NCBI GenBank assembly: GCA_021234155.1
Contig: JAJEKV010000055.1
Location: 2,473,090 to 2,537,089 of the forward strand
Reading direction: 5' to 3'
Length of the DNA stretch: 64,000 nucleotides
Source: Isoetes taiwanensis
Lineage: Eukaryota > Streptophyta > Lycopodiopsida > Isoetales > Isoetaceae
This document shows, piece by piece, positions 43,333-54,152 of the stretch (position 1 is the first letter of the stretch; the number at the start of each line of letters is the position of its first letter). Made by a program: the position numbers and the translations under genes. A model generated the notes under the pieces. It was not told the origin of the DNA, did not search any database, and worked only from the letters and a program-made list of their open reading frames with translations.

Positions 43333-44981
43333 ATGCAACCACTCCTTAATTTGAGGCAAATGAGGTGGATGGAATTCCTTGAAGAATATGACTTCGAGAT
43401 AATTTATAAGCCAGGCAAGCTCAACGTAGTTGTAGATGCACTTTCTAGGAAGCCATTGAGGACGAGGACGCATTGTAATGCCATATCAACACTCACAAGT
43501 GAGTATGGCAAGAAGATCGAAGAAACCTTGCCAACAGATCCCGACTTTAAAGAAGTTTGGGAAAGGGAGATGTTCAGGCACTATAAGAAGGAGGGTAACT
43601 TGCTATACCATAAAAACAAATTGTGTGTACCTTTAGGAGTAAGGAAGCTAATCCTCCATGATACACACAATAGTCCCATAGCAGGGCATGCAGGGTTTAT
43701 GAAGATATACTTCAAGATTAGAAGCAGCTACTTCTGGCCCGGCATGAAGAAACAGATAGCAAGGTACATTCGTGAGTGCCAGATATGCCAGCAAACAAAG
43801 GCGGAGCAACTCCGAATCCCAGGAGCCTTGAAGCCGTTGCCAGTGCCAAATGTTAAGTGGGAAGTCATAAGCATGGACTTCATTACAGGGCTCCCAAGAA
43901 CAGCAAGAGGCAAGGACGCCCTGATGGTGGTGGTCGATAAGTTGTCAAAGATGGCACACTTTGTGCCGTGCATGATAATGGACACAACATTGGATACTGC
44001 CGTCCTATTTATAAGGAGATTTTTAGACTCCACGGCATGCCGAGGAAGATAATCTCGGATAGGGACTCTAAATTCATGAGTGCTTTTTGGCAGGACCTAT
44101 TTACCACCATCCAGACGAAGCTCTCCATGAGCACGACATACCACCTGCAGACGGATAGTCAGACGGAGCGAACCAATAGGATCATCGAAGATATGTTAAG
44201 AAGCTATGTTTGGAACAAGCAATCTAAGTGGGATGGTTTCATCCACTTAGTAGAGTTCGCCTACAACAGTACCAAGCAGGAATCATCGCAGATGTCTCCT
44301 TTTATGATCAATTATGGATACCAGTATCTTACCCCCATACTTGGCACAATCCTGTGTCCAAGGTAGAAGTCTCCCAACAAATGCTTTCGGAGATGCAAGA
44401 GTTGGTGGAGGAGGTAAGAGGATACCTCCTAGCAGCAAGAAGTAGACAGAAAAGCATCGCCGACAAGCACAGGACAGTAAGGGAATTTGAGGTGGGAGAC
44501 AAAGTATGGTTGAAGATCAAGGTGAAGCAGACCAAGCTCCGTGTCGGCAATTGCAAGAAGCTTGCTCCAAGATGGGCTGGACCTTTCAGGATAAGCAAAA
44601 GAGTAGGTACACAATCCTACAAGTTGGACCTGCCAGCACATCTCAAAATCCATAGGGTCTTCCATGTAAGTCTCCTAAAGAGGCACACTCCTAATCCAGA
44701 GGAAGTATTGGAGACAACCGAGTTACTGGAAATGACAGACGACCAGCTTGAAATCGTCCCCGAGGTTCTTCTTGACAAATGACAGAGCTTATAAGAAGAC
44801 AAGAAGATCCAAATTTCTCCAATACCTTGTGAAATGGAAGCACTTACCTGTGAAAGACGCTATGCGGGTACTACAATCAGATTTGGAGAAGCAGTACCCC
44901 CAATTCATGGATCAATGCAAGGGTCGGCTCGTCACCGAAGTAGTCGACATCGACTCGATAGGTGAGTGGAAGGTAGATTAA
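43333..44981 (+). pseudogene. Element B RNase H end, integrase and chromodomain-like tail (broken)
   Basis: RNase H end (RQMRWMEFLEEYDFEI, DALSRKPL). Integrase HHCC zinc motif (HDTHNSPIAGHAG, CQICQQTKAEQ), core MDFITGLP, ISDRDSKF and TDSQTERTN with the three acidic residues, GDKVWLK and HRVFHVSLLKRH. Frameshifts at about 44035, 44360 and 44770. The C-terminus SKFLQYLVKWKHLPVKDAM matches a chromovirus chromodomain, though the usual second Trp of the pocket is lost. Ends GEWKVD, stop 44979-44981. Confidence 0.92.
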
Positions 44982-44984
44982 AAT

Positions 44985-45011
44985 GTCTACTTCCATCCCA
45001 CGGAAGTAGAC
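44985..45011 (+). other. Hairpin just after the pol stop codon in element B
   Basis: GTCTACTTCC ... GGAAGTAGAC, 10-bp arms, 7-base loop, three bases after the stop. Conserved in element A (18296-18318). Confidence 0.75.
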
Positions 45012-45522
45012 GACCTTGAGAGATAAGAGGTCATTCAGGCAGGCATTGATAGGACAGCACCTCTAGTCAATGCCTACCACGGGAAGGATCCTTCACACTC
45101 AAATACGGGGAGGACACCAACCTTCATGCCAAGGCAACTAAAGGTGTAGGCATGAGTGTCATCTTAGGCATGATAGGGCACTGTCTCCACGGCCACGATG
45201 GAAGAAACATAATCTTCCTACGGCACTACGAAGAATCGCAACACATAATTTTGTCATAATGTGTTGTGAGGATACGACAAGGATTATTAATTACGAAAAT
45301 TTTGAATTATGTTATAATAATGTTATAAGTCGTAAAATTTTGTGAATAATAGATGATGAAGTAGGGGATAAAAGAGCCTCTCACCATAGTATGATACTAT
45401 ACAAAGATATCTTATATTACCTTGGTGTAATCATATTGTAAATTCTATATATATCAAATGTGATTGCAGGATATGCAGGTTGCCAAGGTGGGGAGACGCG
45501 TGATGCTGAGGACAGCACATTA
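45012..45522 (+). other. Element B 3' untranslated region
   Basis: First 220 bp match element A 18319-18535, the rest is AT-rich. CCAAGGTGGGGAGA (45483-45496) is an upstream polypurine-like tract, as in element A. Confidence 0.7.
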
Positions 45523-46063
45523 GGGATTTTCTGAGATCATAAAAGGGCCTTCTAAGAACTGCTGACTAAGCTATATGAACTACCAATAAGAAAACAGAAC
45601 TGGTAATCCAGTCAGCAAAACAGTTATAACTAACTCACTGGATCACATTTTCTAGCATAAGTGTTGATAGAAAAGTCCAAATGAGCTCTTGTTTGGTGCA
45701 ATAGATAGATCTCATTGAGATCTTTCCAACCTTAGTTGGTTTGCATATCTTTTAGCCCCATAGGATAGTAAAAAAAATGATAAAAACCATATTTTTTGGA
45801 GTTTTGACAATCATAAGTGGTTAAAATATGTGCAAAGCACCTAAGATTGGAAAGATCTCAATGAGATCTATCTATTGCACTAAACGAGAGCTCATTTGGA
45901 CTTTTCTATCAATAGTTATGCTAGAAAATGTGATCAAGTGGGTTATTATAACAGTTTTGCTGACTGGACCCGTCAGGCTCTGATTTCTGATTGGTAGTTC
46001 ATTAATCTTCATTTGGCTTAGTTGGCATGTTTTGAAGGCCCTTTTTTAATCTAAAAAAAACCC
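45523..46063. mobile_element. Palindromic MITE copy 2, beside the polypurine tract of element B
   Basis: 541 bp between TA (45521-45522 and 46064-46065), GGGATTTTCTGAGATC ... CTAAAAAAAACCC. Same family as copy 1 with an extra central segment. Sits 12 bp upstream of the polypurine tract. Confidence 0.87.
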
Positions 46064-46076
46064 TAATGATCAAGTC

Positions 46077-46089
46077 AAGGTGGGGAGAA
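46077..46089 (+). promoter_or_regulatory. Polypurine tract of element B
   Basis: AAGGTGGGGAGAA directly before the 3' LTR, identical to 19108-19120 in element A. Confidence 0.88.
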
Positions 46090-47684
46090 TGTGACGTTCC
46101 AGCATAATATACGATCTGAATACGTATATTATACTGCCACGTCACACGTACATGTCACGAATGACATGTACTTGAGAGCTGTAAAGGGTTGCACCTAGAG
46201 GGCAAGAGTTGCACCTAGGGGGGCAACCTCGAATGTTGTGCATGTTAAATAAACATACACAATTATAAACCCCATGGACCCCATTGCCAATTGGCTAAAC
46301 CCCATACCCTAAGGGTTTCTATATAAGGGCTTTCCCCTTAAACCCTAAACCTTTTATTCTCTTTGCATTTAGGGTTTTCCTTGAGCTCATTTCCTTCTCT
46401 CGCATTTAGGGTTCCTTTGAGCCATTTCGGCCACACCAGGACTCGAATTCACATTGCCAGGCTCTGCAAAGCCGCTCTTGCACAACAGATCTTCGAGCAG
46501 CAGTAGTCTTCAGCAGGATCAGGAGCATGGACGCATTTCGAGGATCCGGAGCAAGCCAGGTGCCAGGTAAATGGTCATTCTGTTGTGCAAAGCCGTCTTT
46601 TAGCTTGGCAATGAGCTGGTTTAGCAGGTTAGTTCAGCCTTAGAGGCCCTATAGATCCCGAGATCATAAGCCCTAACAAAGGAACCCCACTCTGAATATT
46701 TAGGTAGATAGATTAGATGTTGTTATTCATTTTAGTTCTGTGATGATGTTAGTATTTCACTCTGTGACCTCCATGTATTGGGAAGGGGGGTAGAGGCCTA
46801 AAGCCTGTATAGTAGATGATCCTAGACAGCCTACTAGTTTCCAAATACATGCGGCCTGTGCACAGGAGTCCACCAGGTTGTGGGTAGAGGGGCTAGACTG
46901 GCAGAACAAGGAGGTACTTGTCCCAACACAAAACGATCCCTCTGGTGTGTAAAGCCTACCAGGGATCCCTGTGAGCTAGGCTTAATGGCTTGCCACTGCG
47001 TGTGGGCAAGGCATGAGCTCGACACTTCTGGAGTGATGCGTCACTCTCCATGAAGTTCAAGTAGAATAAGGGCAGTGGCCCTCTAGCCACTTGTGTTGGG
47101 CATGGAAGCCTCTGGAGGAGAGGTGACTCTCCTCCTGCCTCATCGAGACTGGGGAGATGCAATCCAGTAGTAGCCCTCTTGGCTATCTACCCGACAGGCT
47201 ACGGTCCGGTCCCAACACTTTTCAACCTCTTCTGCAAAGTGTGCACAGGAGGGGCGGATGGAGTGGACTACCCAACAGCCATATTCTTATGCCAGCCAAA
47301 TCCATTTGTCATGAATTTTGTCTGCAATGACTTCTGGAGACCCAAACCGTCAGTTGAACCCCCTGGAGTCTGAGCCCTGTGTAGGATTCCCTTTTGTTGT
47401 TATTGTTCATGTTGATGTTGTTGTATATGTGATGATTATGATGTGCTCACCCTTCGAGGTGATTATATTGATGTATTGTTATTATGTGCTCATATTTATT
47501 CACGCTTCCGCAGCTAGGTCGACCCGAAGGGAGACGGGTGAATGACACATCCACTCTTCCCTTGCTGGCTCATTCCACTAGGAGTGGTGTCAGGTTGGGG
47601 GGCCCCTGCCAGTGTGGCTGTCAGGAGGAATGCTCCGCCTTCTGATACGATGTGTGCATCGTATAAGGAGTAGGGGACGTCACA
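46090..47684 (+). repeat. 3' LTR of element B
   Basis: 1595 bp, TGTGACGTTCC ... GGGGACGTCACA. ATG exon 46527-46566, terminal dyad 47645-47664. Has an extra segment (about 46395-46460) absent from the 5' LTR. Confidence 0.93.
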
Positions 47685-48136
47685 ATTATAGTAATTTGGT
47701 CTGCATTCCAATGCTCTGACTGAACCTCTTTGAAAGGCCTCAATGTATAATATTTTGCAAAGTCAACCACTGATATCATTGAATCATGTCTCAACTTTTG
47801 AACACATCTTCTGAATTATTTGCTTTGCCAGTGAACTGCAAAGTTGTGATGGACAAATGTTTTCATGTGACCAAACATAGCATCTAGCATTACAGGTGCA
47901 TTTGTTGTCTTGTCCACTAGTCTGTGTCTTTTTGAGACTCCTTTTTTAGACTTCTCATCCACATAAGAGTATATTTGCCAATTGACTTTATTTTCCATGT
48001 CATTTTCAATTTCTTTTCGATGCAAGATAATGTTTAGCTTACCACAGTTCTTGCAATCACTTGCAATACAATTTAGTTTGTGCCACTCTTCACTATCCTG
48101 TTTCGGACAAACCATACTCCTCCATAGAGTGCTCAT
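47685..48136 (-). pseudogene. Transposon-like ORF, upstream part, split by element B
   Basis: Minus strand: a Cys-containing N-terminal part (VCPKQDSEEWHKLNC, SDCKNCGKLN), then VNWQIYSYVDEKSKKG, VMLDAMFGHMKTFVHHNF and DFAKYYTLRPFKEVQSEHW up to the element B boundary. The frame resumes at 33909 on the far side. It belongs to the same gene as 33551-33909, and 49159-49430 may be a further upstream part. Confidence 0.62.
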
Positions 48137-49158
48137 ATTACAGTATATATGCTTGTGAACCTGACAAATTTCATTATTTTAGCTAGCAGCACAAACATCA
48201 CAATTGCAGCTACAATTGATGTGGAGCTTAGCCCTCATAGAATTAAATGCCTTCTTGAAGTTCTCTACTTACTCATTGACGCAACAACATGTGTTTCTTT
48301 CCTTCAGCTTCCTTACACAATTAGGTTTGAGGTATTCAAAGAATCTGATGCCATGTCTGCCTCTGGGTGTTGCTCCATAAAGTTCTGGTACAACTCAGCC
48401 TGTACATTCAAACCATAATAGTTAAATTAAAGATTTTGTATGTGCAATTGAGTACATGAGGAGTCAAAATGTACTAAAATGTACTCAAATGCACTAAGAT
48501 GTACTCACATGCACCTAAAATATACATAAGGGCAACATAATACACATGACACATATACATTAAATATATGTGGCATAATAAAGTAGCAGTGTGGGTACAT
48601 TACTATAGCCTAGAGCATATCAATGTTCCAGAGTAAATCTTGAAGTCCATAGATAGTATCTGAAAGTCTGAGTACAATGTATGTATTATATAGACATGTA
48701 TAAGACACAATATTATGCAATATCTAATCTACATTGGTTATGAAACATGGAGTCGCTACATAAATAAGCAAAGAAGATTTAGTATATTATAAATGGTCAA
48801 TAAATGTAAGCAGACCAACAAAGTTGATTGCATATGTAAAACTAAATAAAAGTGAATACATAAATGATAGATAAGTTAGAAAGCATTTCATACATCAAAA
48901 CAAAGAAGATATTATAAATTCAAATAAAAGTGAACATATACATGAGGGATCAATCATTAGAAAGCATTTCAGGGTTTCTGTGGTTTTATTTTGTGTTTGG
49001 AAACTTTCCGCTATATTGTAAAACCGTCTCATAGGCCATTTGGTCTCCGTGGACGTTAAAATATACTTACTTCCTTCCTTCCTTCCTTCCTTCCTTCCTT
49101 CCTTCCTTCCATATAGCAAAGAATGAAATACCTGCGATATACCAAGAAACTGAATTGC
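48137..49158. other. AT-rich non-coding sequence with a TTCC microsatellite
   Basis: No gene recognised. The open frame at 48149-48418 lacks any motif. A TTCC repeat of about 11 units is at 49067-49110, and short runs of ATGTACTCAAATG-type repeats are at about 48460-48510. Confidence 0.6.
49067..49110. repeat. (TTCC)n microsatellite
   Basis: About 11 perfect TTCC units. The minus-strand RKEGRKEG reading is only the translation of the repeat. Confidence 0.95.
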
Positions 49159-49430
49159 CTAATGTCTTTTCTTTCTTACATCCGCGTATTTAAGTGAAAC
49201 CTTGGTGTTGTTTAACCAAAATTGGATGACTAATTGCTTTGTATCTTCGTCCAAACAATCAGATCTTCTCTTTCTGCCTGCTAATGTCCAGATAGTTGGA
49301 GCTGCAATTTTCATCCTCTTTCTTCTGCCTACAGCATATGACAAATTTCGAGGATGGCAGTGTAACATTTCTATAGCAACTCCTTTTTGCGTCGATTCCC
49401 CTTCTTCCCAACAGTCATGGATAAAATAGA
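49159..49430 (-). pseudogene. Possible N-terminal part of the split transposon-like gene
   Basis: Minus strand frame with RRKRMKIAAPTIWTLAGRK, LDEDTKQLVIQFW and LNNTKVSLKYADVRKK. The basic, helix-like content suits a DNA-binding N-terminus. Same strand as 47685-48136, and cut at its upstream end by the LTR of element F. Link to that gene is inferred. Confidence 0.4.
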
Positions 49431-50476
49431 GTGATTGACTACTGATATTTGTGTCATTATATACTCGTATGTACAAAAGATGGTCGTCACATTAGAGGTA
49501 ATTTGAGATCTCTTTTTGTCCCCATAAGAATCCTCCAATAGAATGAGTACTCTACATCAAACTGCAATTAATGCAGCATTAACAACTTCATTGATGTCGT
49601 TTTTTCCCTATAACTTTTGATCTACTCATGAAAATGCTGCGGCGTTTGTTGCATTAGATGCAGAATGAAAAGATCTTTCAAGTGATATATGGTTATGATG
49701 TATTTCAATACAAGCCATATGTGTTAACCTTAAAAAATATGGTTTTTTGCTCTTTTCTTATATATTTACATCCCAAAAGATATAACAATGGATTGTCATT
49801 AGAAAGATCTTGAGGAGACGAATCCATTGCCACAAATAGTGTTCGAATCGGAGTTTTTGATCAAAAGTTATAGTAGAAAAATGACACTGCAAAAGTTAGT
49901 TAGAACTGCATTAATTACTGCTGCCACATAATACTGGAATAAAATACACTGGAGCTCTTCTCTTATTGGACAGTTTAAAAAGCTGATGTGGCTTTTTAAG
50001 CATCCCTTAATGGGACAAAATGAGATCTCAAATTACCTCTAATGCACGGATGCAAAAAGGTAGTTGCAAAGACATGGTTTGAACTTGCAACCTTCTAGTT
50101 GCAAATTACACATCTTTGCCAAGTGCGCTACCAATATTTGTTGAAGACATTCCCTCACATCTTTTTCATATGCGAGAATATTTCCCGGAGGTTCTAGAAT
50201 ATTCTAAAACCTACATGCACGCACGACACTTGGCGTGATCTCATCCATTGGAGTGGCACGATCTTGACCGTCTGCCTAGATATATAAGGAGGCACTTCCT
50301 TAATCGAGCCAGCCTTGAGCCTTCTAGACATATGTCTCATGTTCCTGCTTGCCTTCGGGCCATTGTACTCTTGATTCCTGTCATATATCAGATTCTTTGC
50401 CAATCTTGGCATATTCCTCCCATATTTCTTGTGTATTTCCCACGTATTTTCCTTGTTTTTGCATAGGTTTATGACA
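49431..50476 (+). repeat. 5' LTR of element F with a nested MITE
   Basis: Left end approximate (TGATTGACTACTGATATTTG), right end GTTTATGACA at 50476. About 500 bp without the MITE. TATATAAGGAGGCAC at about 50279-50293 is a likely TATA box. Confidence 0.82.
49495..50039. mobile_element. MITE in the LTR of element F
   Basis: 545 bp between TA dinucleotides (49493-49494 and 50040-50041). Terminal inverted repeats GAGGTAATTTGAGATCTC and GAGATCTCAAATTACCTC are perfect over 18 bp, and extend as TTTTTGTCCC / GGGACAAAA. Resembles the element B MITEs in TSD and in the GAGATC motif, but differs otherwise. Confidence 0.9.
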
Positions 50477-50615
50477 GTCGGAATTGGAATCCCTTATCGG
50501 TTCTTGCCTGCTCTGATCCTAAGCATTTTTTTTGCTCATATTTGGTGATTTTATATCTATGGAGGAGGTTTTGACTTTCTTATAGCAGGTCTAGCAGCTT
50601 GTTCAATGCCAGCAG

Positions 50616-51450
50616 TTGCAGTTGGACAATAAAGAGTTTAAGGAACTTGTTGCTTCACATGAATCCGCTACTAGTTCTGGATTGCGGCTATCAGAGCCTA
50701 AGATTAGCCTGCCAGAGAAGTTTGATGGCACTCGATCCAAGCTTCGTGGTTTTTTGAATCAGATCAGGCTTGTGATCCAGCTCCATCCCCATAGATATCC
50801 CACGGCACATGAGCAAGTTGGGATGATTGGTTCTCTTCTCACAGGGCCATCTCTAAGTTGGCTTGCTCCCTTATTGGAGAAAGGAGCCCCAGAATTGCAA
50901 GATTTTTCTTCTTTCACTGCGGAGCTTGAGGCATTCTTTGGAGACACGGATCGTCAAAGCACATTTCACAAAAATTTGCAATCTAAGGCAAGGCTCTCGT
51001 CCAGCTTCAATATATGCATCAAAATTTCGCCAAATTGCTTAGATACAACCTGGGATGATGTTGCACTTCGAGATTGTTTTCGAAGGAGGTTACGTGAGGA
51101 TGTCAAAGATATGTTGTTGTCTATGGAGGACCCTCAAAACTTGGAAGAGGCCATCAGATTTGCAGTTCGCTGTGATAATTGACTCTTCGAACGTAGGCAA
51201 GAGAGACGTCGTTAGGTTTTTCCAAATCATACAAGCACCTGTAGCTACACCTGCCCCAGTCTCATCTGTGGAATCCAGCAAGTCCAAACCTGAGCCTATG
51301 CAGCTTGATCGGGCAGTTCGAGGACCCTTATCTGCCGCTGAGAAGCAGCGTCGAAGAGAGGCCAATCTTTGCCTCTACTGTGGAGGAGCTGGTCATATTG
51401 CTCGTCGATGCCTTGTGAAGCACCCAAATCAGTCAGAAAACTTCAGGGGC
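50616..51450 (+). pseudogene. gag: Element F Gag (broken)
   Basis: Starts MQLDNKEFKELVASHESA. Capsid-type region PEKFDGTRSKLRGFLNQIRL, GSLLTGPSLSWLAPLLEKGA, frameshift at about 50965-51030, DDVALRDCFRRRLREDVKDM. Zinc knuckle CLYCGGAGHIARRC at about 51379-51420 in another frame. Strongly similar to element E gag. Confidence 0.87.
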
Positions 51451-51933
51451 TGGTCCCACTAGAAAGAGTCTCTCGTCGGCTGGCCGCCTTTTCTCAGACT
51501 CCTTCCACACTTCTTGACATGTTTATTCCATCGGATAAGGTCAGTAAGGCATTTTTCATCTCTATGTCATTGAAATCAGAGGTTGGAAGGTTGGAAGCGT
51601 TGGTGCAACTTGATTGTGGTGCAAATACTTGCTTTATAGATAGTGCGTTCGCCAGTAGCACGTCATCCCTAGAAGCAAGGTTGAGCATCCTAGCTCTGTC
51701 GAAGTGATTGATGGACGAGAGATCTTCTCGGATGCAGTCACAGAATGTACTGCGCCTCTTCAGGTTTTGTTCGGGGGAGCTTCTTGTAGCATTTCCTTCA
51801 ATCTCCTCGCTAGCCCACATGCGCCAGTAGTCTTGGGTCTGCCTTGGATCAAGCTACATAACCCACAGATTGATTAGCGTACTAGATCATTTCGATTTGC
51901 TGGTTCTAGCTCTAGTTCCAACTCATTGCAGTT
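51451..51933 (+). pseudogene. Element F protease start (broken, truncated)
   Basis: FIPSDKVSKAFFISMSLKSE then LVQLDCGANTCFIDSAFA, the aspartic protease region with Asp-Cys-Gly in place of Asp-Ser/Thr-Gly, also seen in element E. Truncated by element C. Confidence 0.8.
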
Positions 51934-53583
51934 TGTGACGTTCCTGGGGAATATATGCCATAAATACGTATAATCCTGGACCCGTCACTATACAAGTCTA
52001 TCTTAGTAGCCTTGTATACCTTAGGAAGTGGCAAGGGGTGCACATCTAAGTTAAATGCTTAACTTAGATAACCTTAGGATAAGGCCCATTTCCTCATGGC
52101 CTTATCCTATTGGGCAAACCGCCACACGGCCCCACCCCATTGGTGCCACGTGGCATCCTAGTGGACCCTAACCTATATTGGCTCAAACCCTAACCCTAGA
52201 CCTCTTTTTCTGACCCTAGCACCTGGAGACTCATCTACGCACTCGAAACTCCGTTTCGAGCATCGTTCGTCGTAGCATAGCCTGGTGTAGCAGCCCCCGA
52301 AGTGTGTGCACGATCTTGGAGGGAGCACGGCTTCGACCACGTCAAGGAGCATGGAGACGCCAGGATTAGGAGGGGGTGCTTCTGGAGCAGGTAGGTGGAG
52401 TAGAGTTCATAGTAGTTCATCTAGAAGTTAGCACTCCAGATGGGTCTGTATGTTGTATCTAGAGTAGAGCCATCCTAGAACCCTTGTTGAACATCTTGAA
52501 CCCTAATCAAGGAACCCTAACTGTAAGTTAGATATGTATGATTAGGTTAAGATGTTCTTATGATGTTTACCATGATATGATGAGATATGATGATGGTTGA
52601 TCATGTTTGCTCCTCTTGTATTGGAAAGGGGGGTAGAGACCTAGTAGCCTTACTTAGTAATGCTCCTAGTTAGACCCTTTAGTTCCTATTATTATGCGGC
52701 CTGTGCATAGGAACCCACCGGGCTATGGGAGCTATGATGTGACTCAGCACCACACAACAGGGCTAGAGGCAATACATAGGGAGGATCCCTGCTGAGCGTG
52801 GCTACTGGGGATCCCATAGTGGGCTAGGCTTATGGTCGGTCACTTCGTGTGGGCCGAGCATGGGTCTGACACCTCCTGGGGCAATGGTTCGCCCTGTCTC
52901 TCAAAAGTTGCAAGTGTTGGCTTGGCTCTTGTTTGGGGAGGTAAGTCAGGGACGAATCGTGTGTCGCCACGATTCTCTAGCCGCCCGTGGAACCTCCTCA
53001 ACGGACCTCCTCAAGGGGAGATGCAACCCTTCCTGCCTCAACGGACCAGGAAGATGCAACCTAGAGTAGTCCCGATGGGTGATACCATGGGATTGCGTAT
53101 CCGGAAGGCTAGAGTCATGCCAGAGCCCGATCTAGCTCATTCTACGAAGTATGCACAGGAGGGGCGGATGGAATGGTCAACCCTAGCTATTGTCTATAGC
53201 CAGCCCCGCCATTGTTATGACTCGGTCTGCTCTATCTTGAGGCCTATCCAGTCAGTCGACCTCCTCATGAGTCAGAGCCACGGGTAGGAGCTCTCATGTT
53301 TTATGGCATACGATTATCTTCTTTGCAGATATGGATATGTGGATGAGCTACCCATCGAGGTAGCATGATGTATTATTATTGCTAGTTCTGACGATGTTTA
53401 TGCTTCCGCCGTGATAGGAGCCCATAGGGAAAGGGCGCGCAAGAAACCTTCGTGTCCCCTTCCCGCACTAGGGTCACCCCAGAGTGCGGGATAGACGGAG
53501 GGCCCGTGCGGTCGAAGGACCGGATGGGGGATTTCCTGCGGAGTGTACGGCTGGGCGCCGTATATTTAGCAGGGAGCGTCACA
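51934..53583 (+). repeat. 5' LTR of element C
   Basis: 1650 bp, TGTGACG ... AGCGTCACA. Diverged from the A and B LTRs but with the same landmarks: weak TATA (CCTATATTGG, about 52172), ATG exon 52351-52390, acceptor-like CTTCTTTGCAG ending 53328, terminal dyad GTACGGC...GCCGTAT (53544-53563). Confidence 0.9.
52351..52390 (+). other. Conserved 40-nt ATG exon in the LTR of element C, donor CAG|GTAGGT
   Basis: METPGLGGGASGA plus one base. Sequence differs from A and B, but start, length, phase and donor are the same. Confidence 0.62.
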
Positions 53584-53584
53584 A

Positions 53585-53619
53585 TGGTATCAGAGCAATG
53601 TTCTTGGTTGACCAAGAAC
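53585..53619 (+). promoter_or_regulatory. Primer-binding site and adjacent stem-loop of element C
   Basis: TGGTATCAGAGC 53585-53596. Stem GTTCTTGG/CCAAGAAC with a 4-base loop, 53600-53619. Confidence 0.85.
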
Positions 53620-53809
53620 TAGCACTGACCATATCCTTGAAAGTAGTCTAACAGGCCTAATAGGGTGCGAAATGAAAATTTCCACCATGGAACCTCGAAA
53701 ATAGGGGAAAAATTTTTCTCTTAAGTAGTGGGTCCGTAAGAATAGGCTAAGTTGTTAGATGAAGGAAAAAGAATGAGTCAAATTAACATTCTAGTAAAAT
53801 TGGAGTGAA

Positions 53810-53900
53810 AATTATGAATCAGCATCAGATTTCACCTAAAAAGGGTCGAAGAATCGTGGCAATCCGAGACCTGGGTGAAAAATGGCGCAAATTCATAATT
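53810..53900. repeat. Palindrome of element C (upstream of H3)
   Basis: Perfect 10-bp outer arms AATTATGAAT/ATTCATAATT, inner arms TTTCACC/GGGTGAAA and GGGTCG/CGAGACC. Same position as the palindromes of A and B, different sequence. Confidence 0.75.
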
Positions 53901-54152
53901 AACACTTCAAACCATTAGGAAAAATTCGAAATTATAGTATAATACAGCATTAAGTATATACTAATAATTAAGTATATTGGAGTAATTAATGGGGGGCGGG
54001 GCTAATTATTAGACCTATTAATGGTAGGGGAATATTCCCTAGAGCATCTTCCTTTTGAAATATCTTCTTGCCACCTCATTTCCCCCCAACCTTGTCTTCT
54101 ACCTTCTCTCTCTTGATCAGCCTTACGTCATCAGTTTCCCTATCCGTAAGAT

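Larger units (their letters stand above)
33910..47684 (+). mobile_element. Element B: H3-encoding chromovirus with ORF2, gag-pol and chromodomain
   Basis: 13,775 bp, TGTGATGTTTCAGC ... GGGGACGTCACA, duplication ATTAT (33905-33909 and 47685-47689). Order: LTR, primer site, palindrome pair, TATA, histone H3 gene, palindrome pair, TATA, ORF2, gag, protease, RT, RNase H, integrase, chromodomain-like end, hairpin, polypurine tract, LTR. Two MITEs have inserted (42874-43330, 45523-46063). All genes are broken by stops and small indels, but every module can be read, making it the reference copy for the family here. Confidence 0.95.
49431..51933 (+). mobile_element. Element F: 5' part of a chromovirus, cut by element C
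   Basis: LTR, 5' UTR, gag and protease start of the same family as element E. Ends at 51933, where element C begins. The continuation is not in the window. Confidence 0.88.

Noticed and set aside
48895-49119. RKEG repeat protein
   Set aside because: Translation of the TTCC microsatellite.
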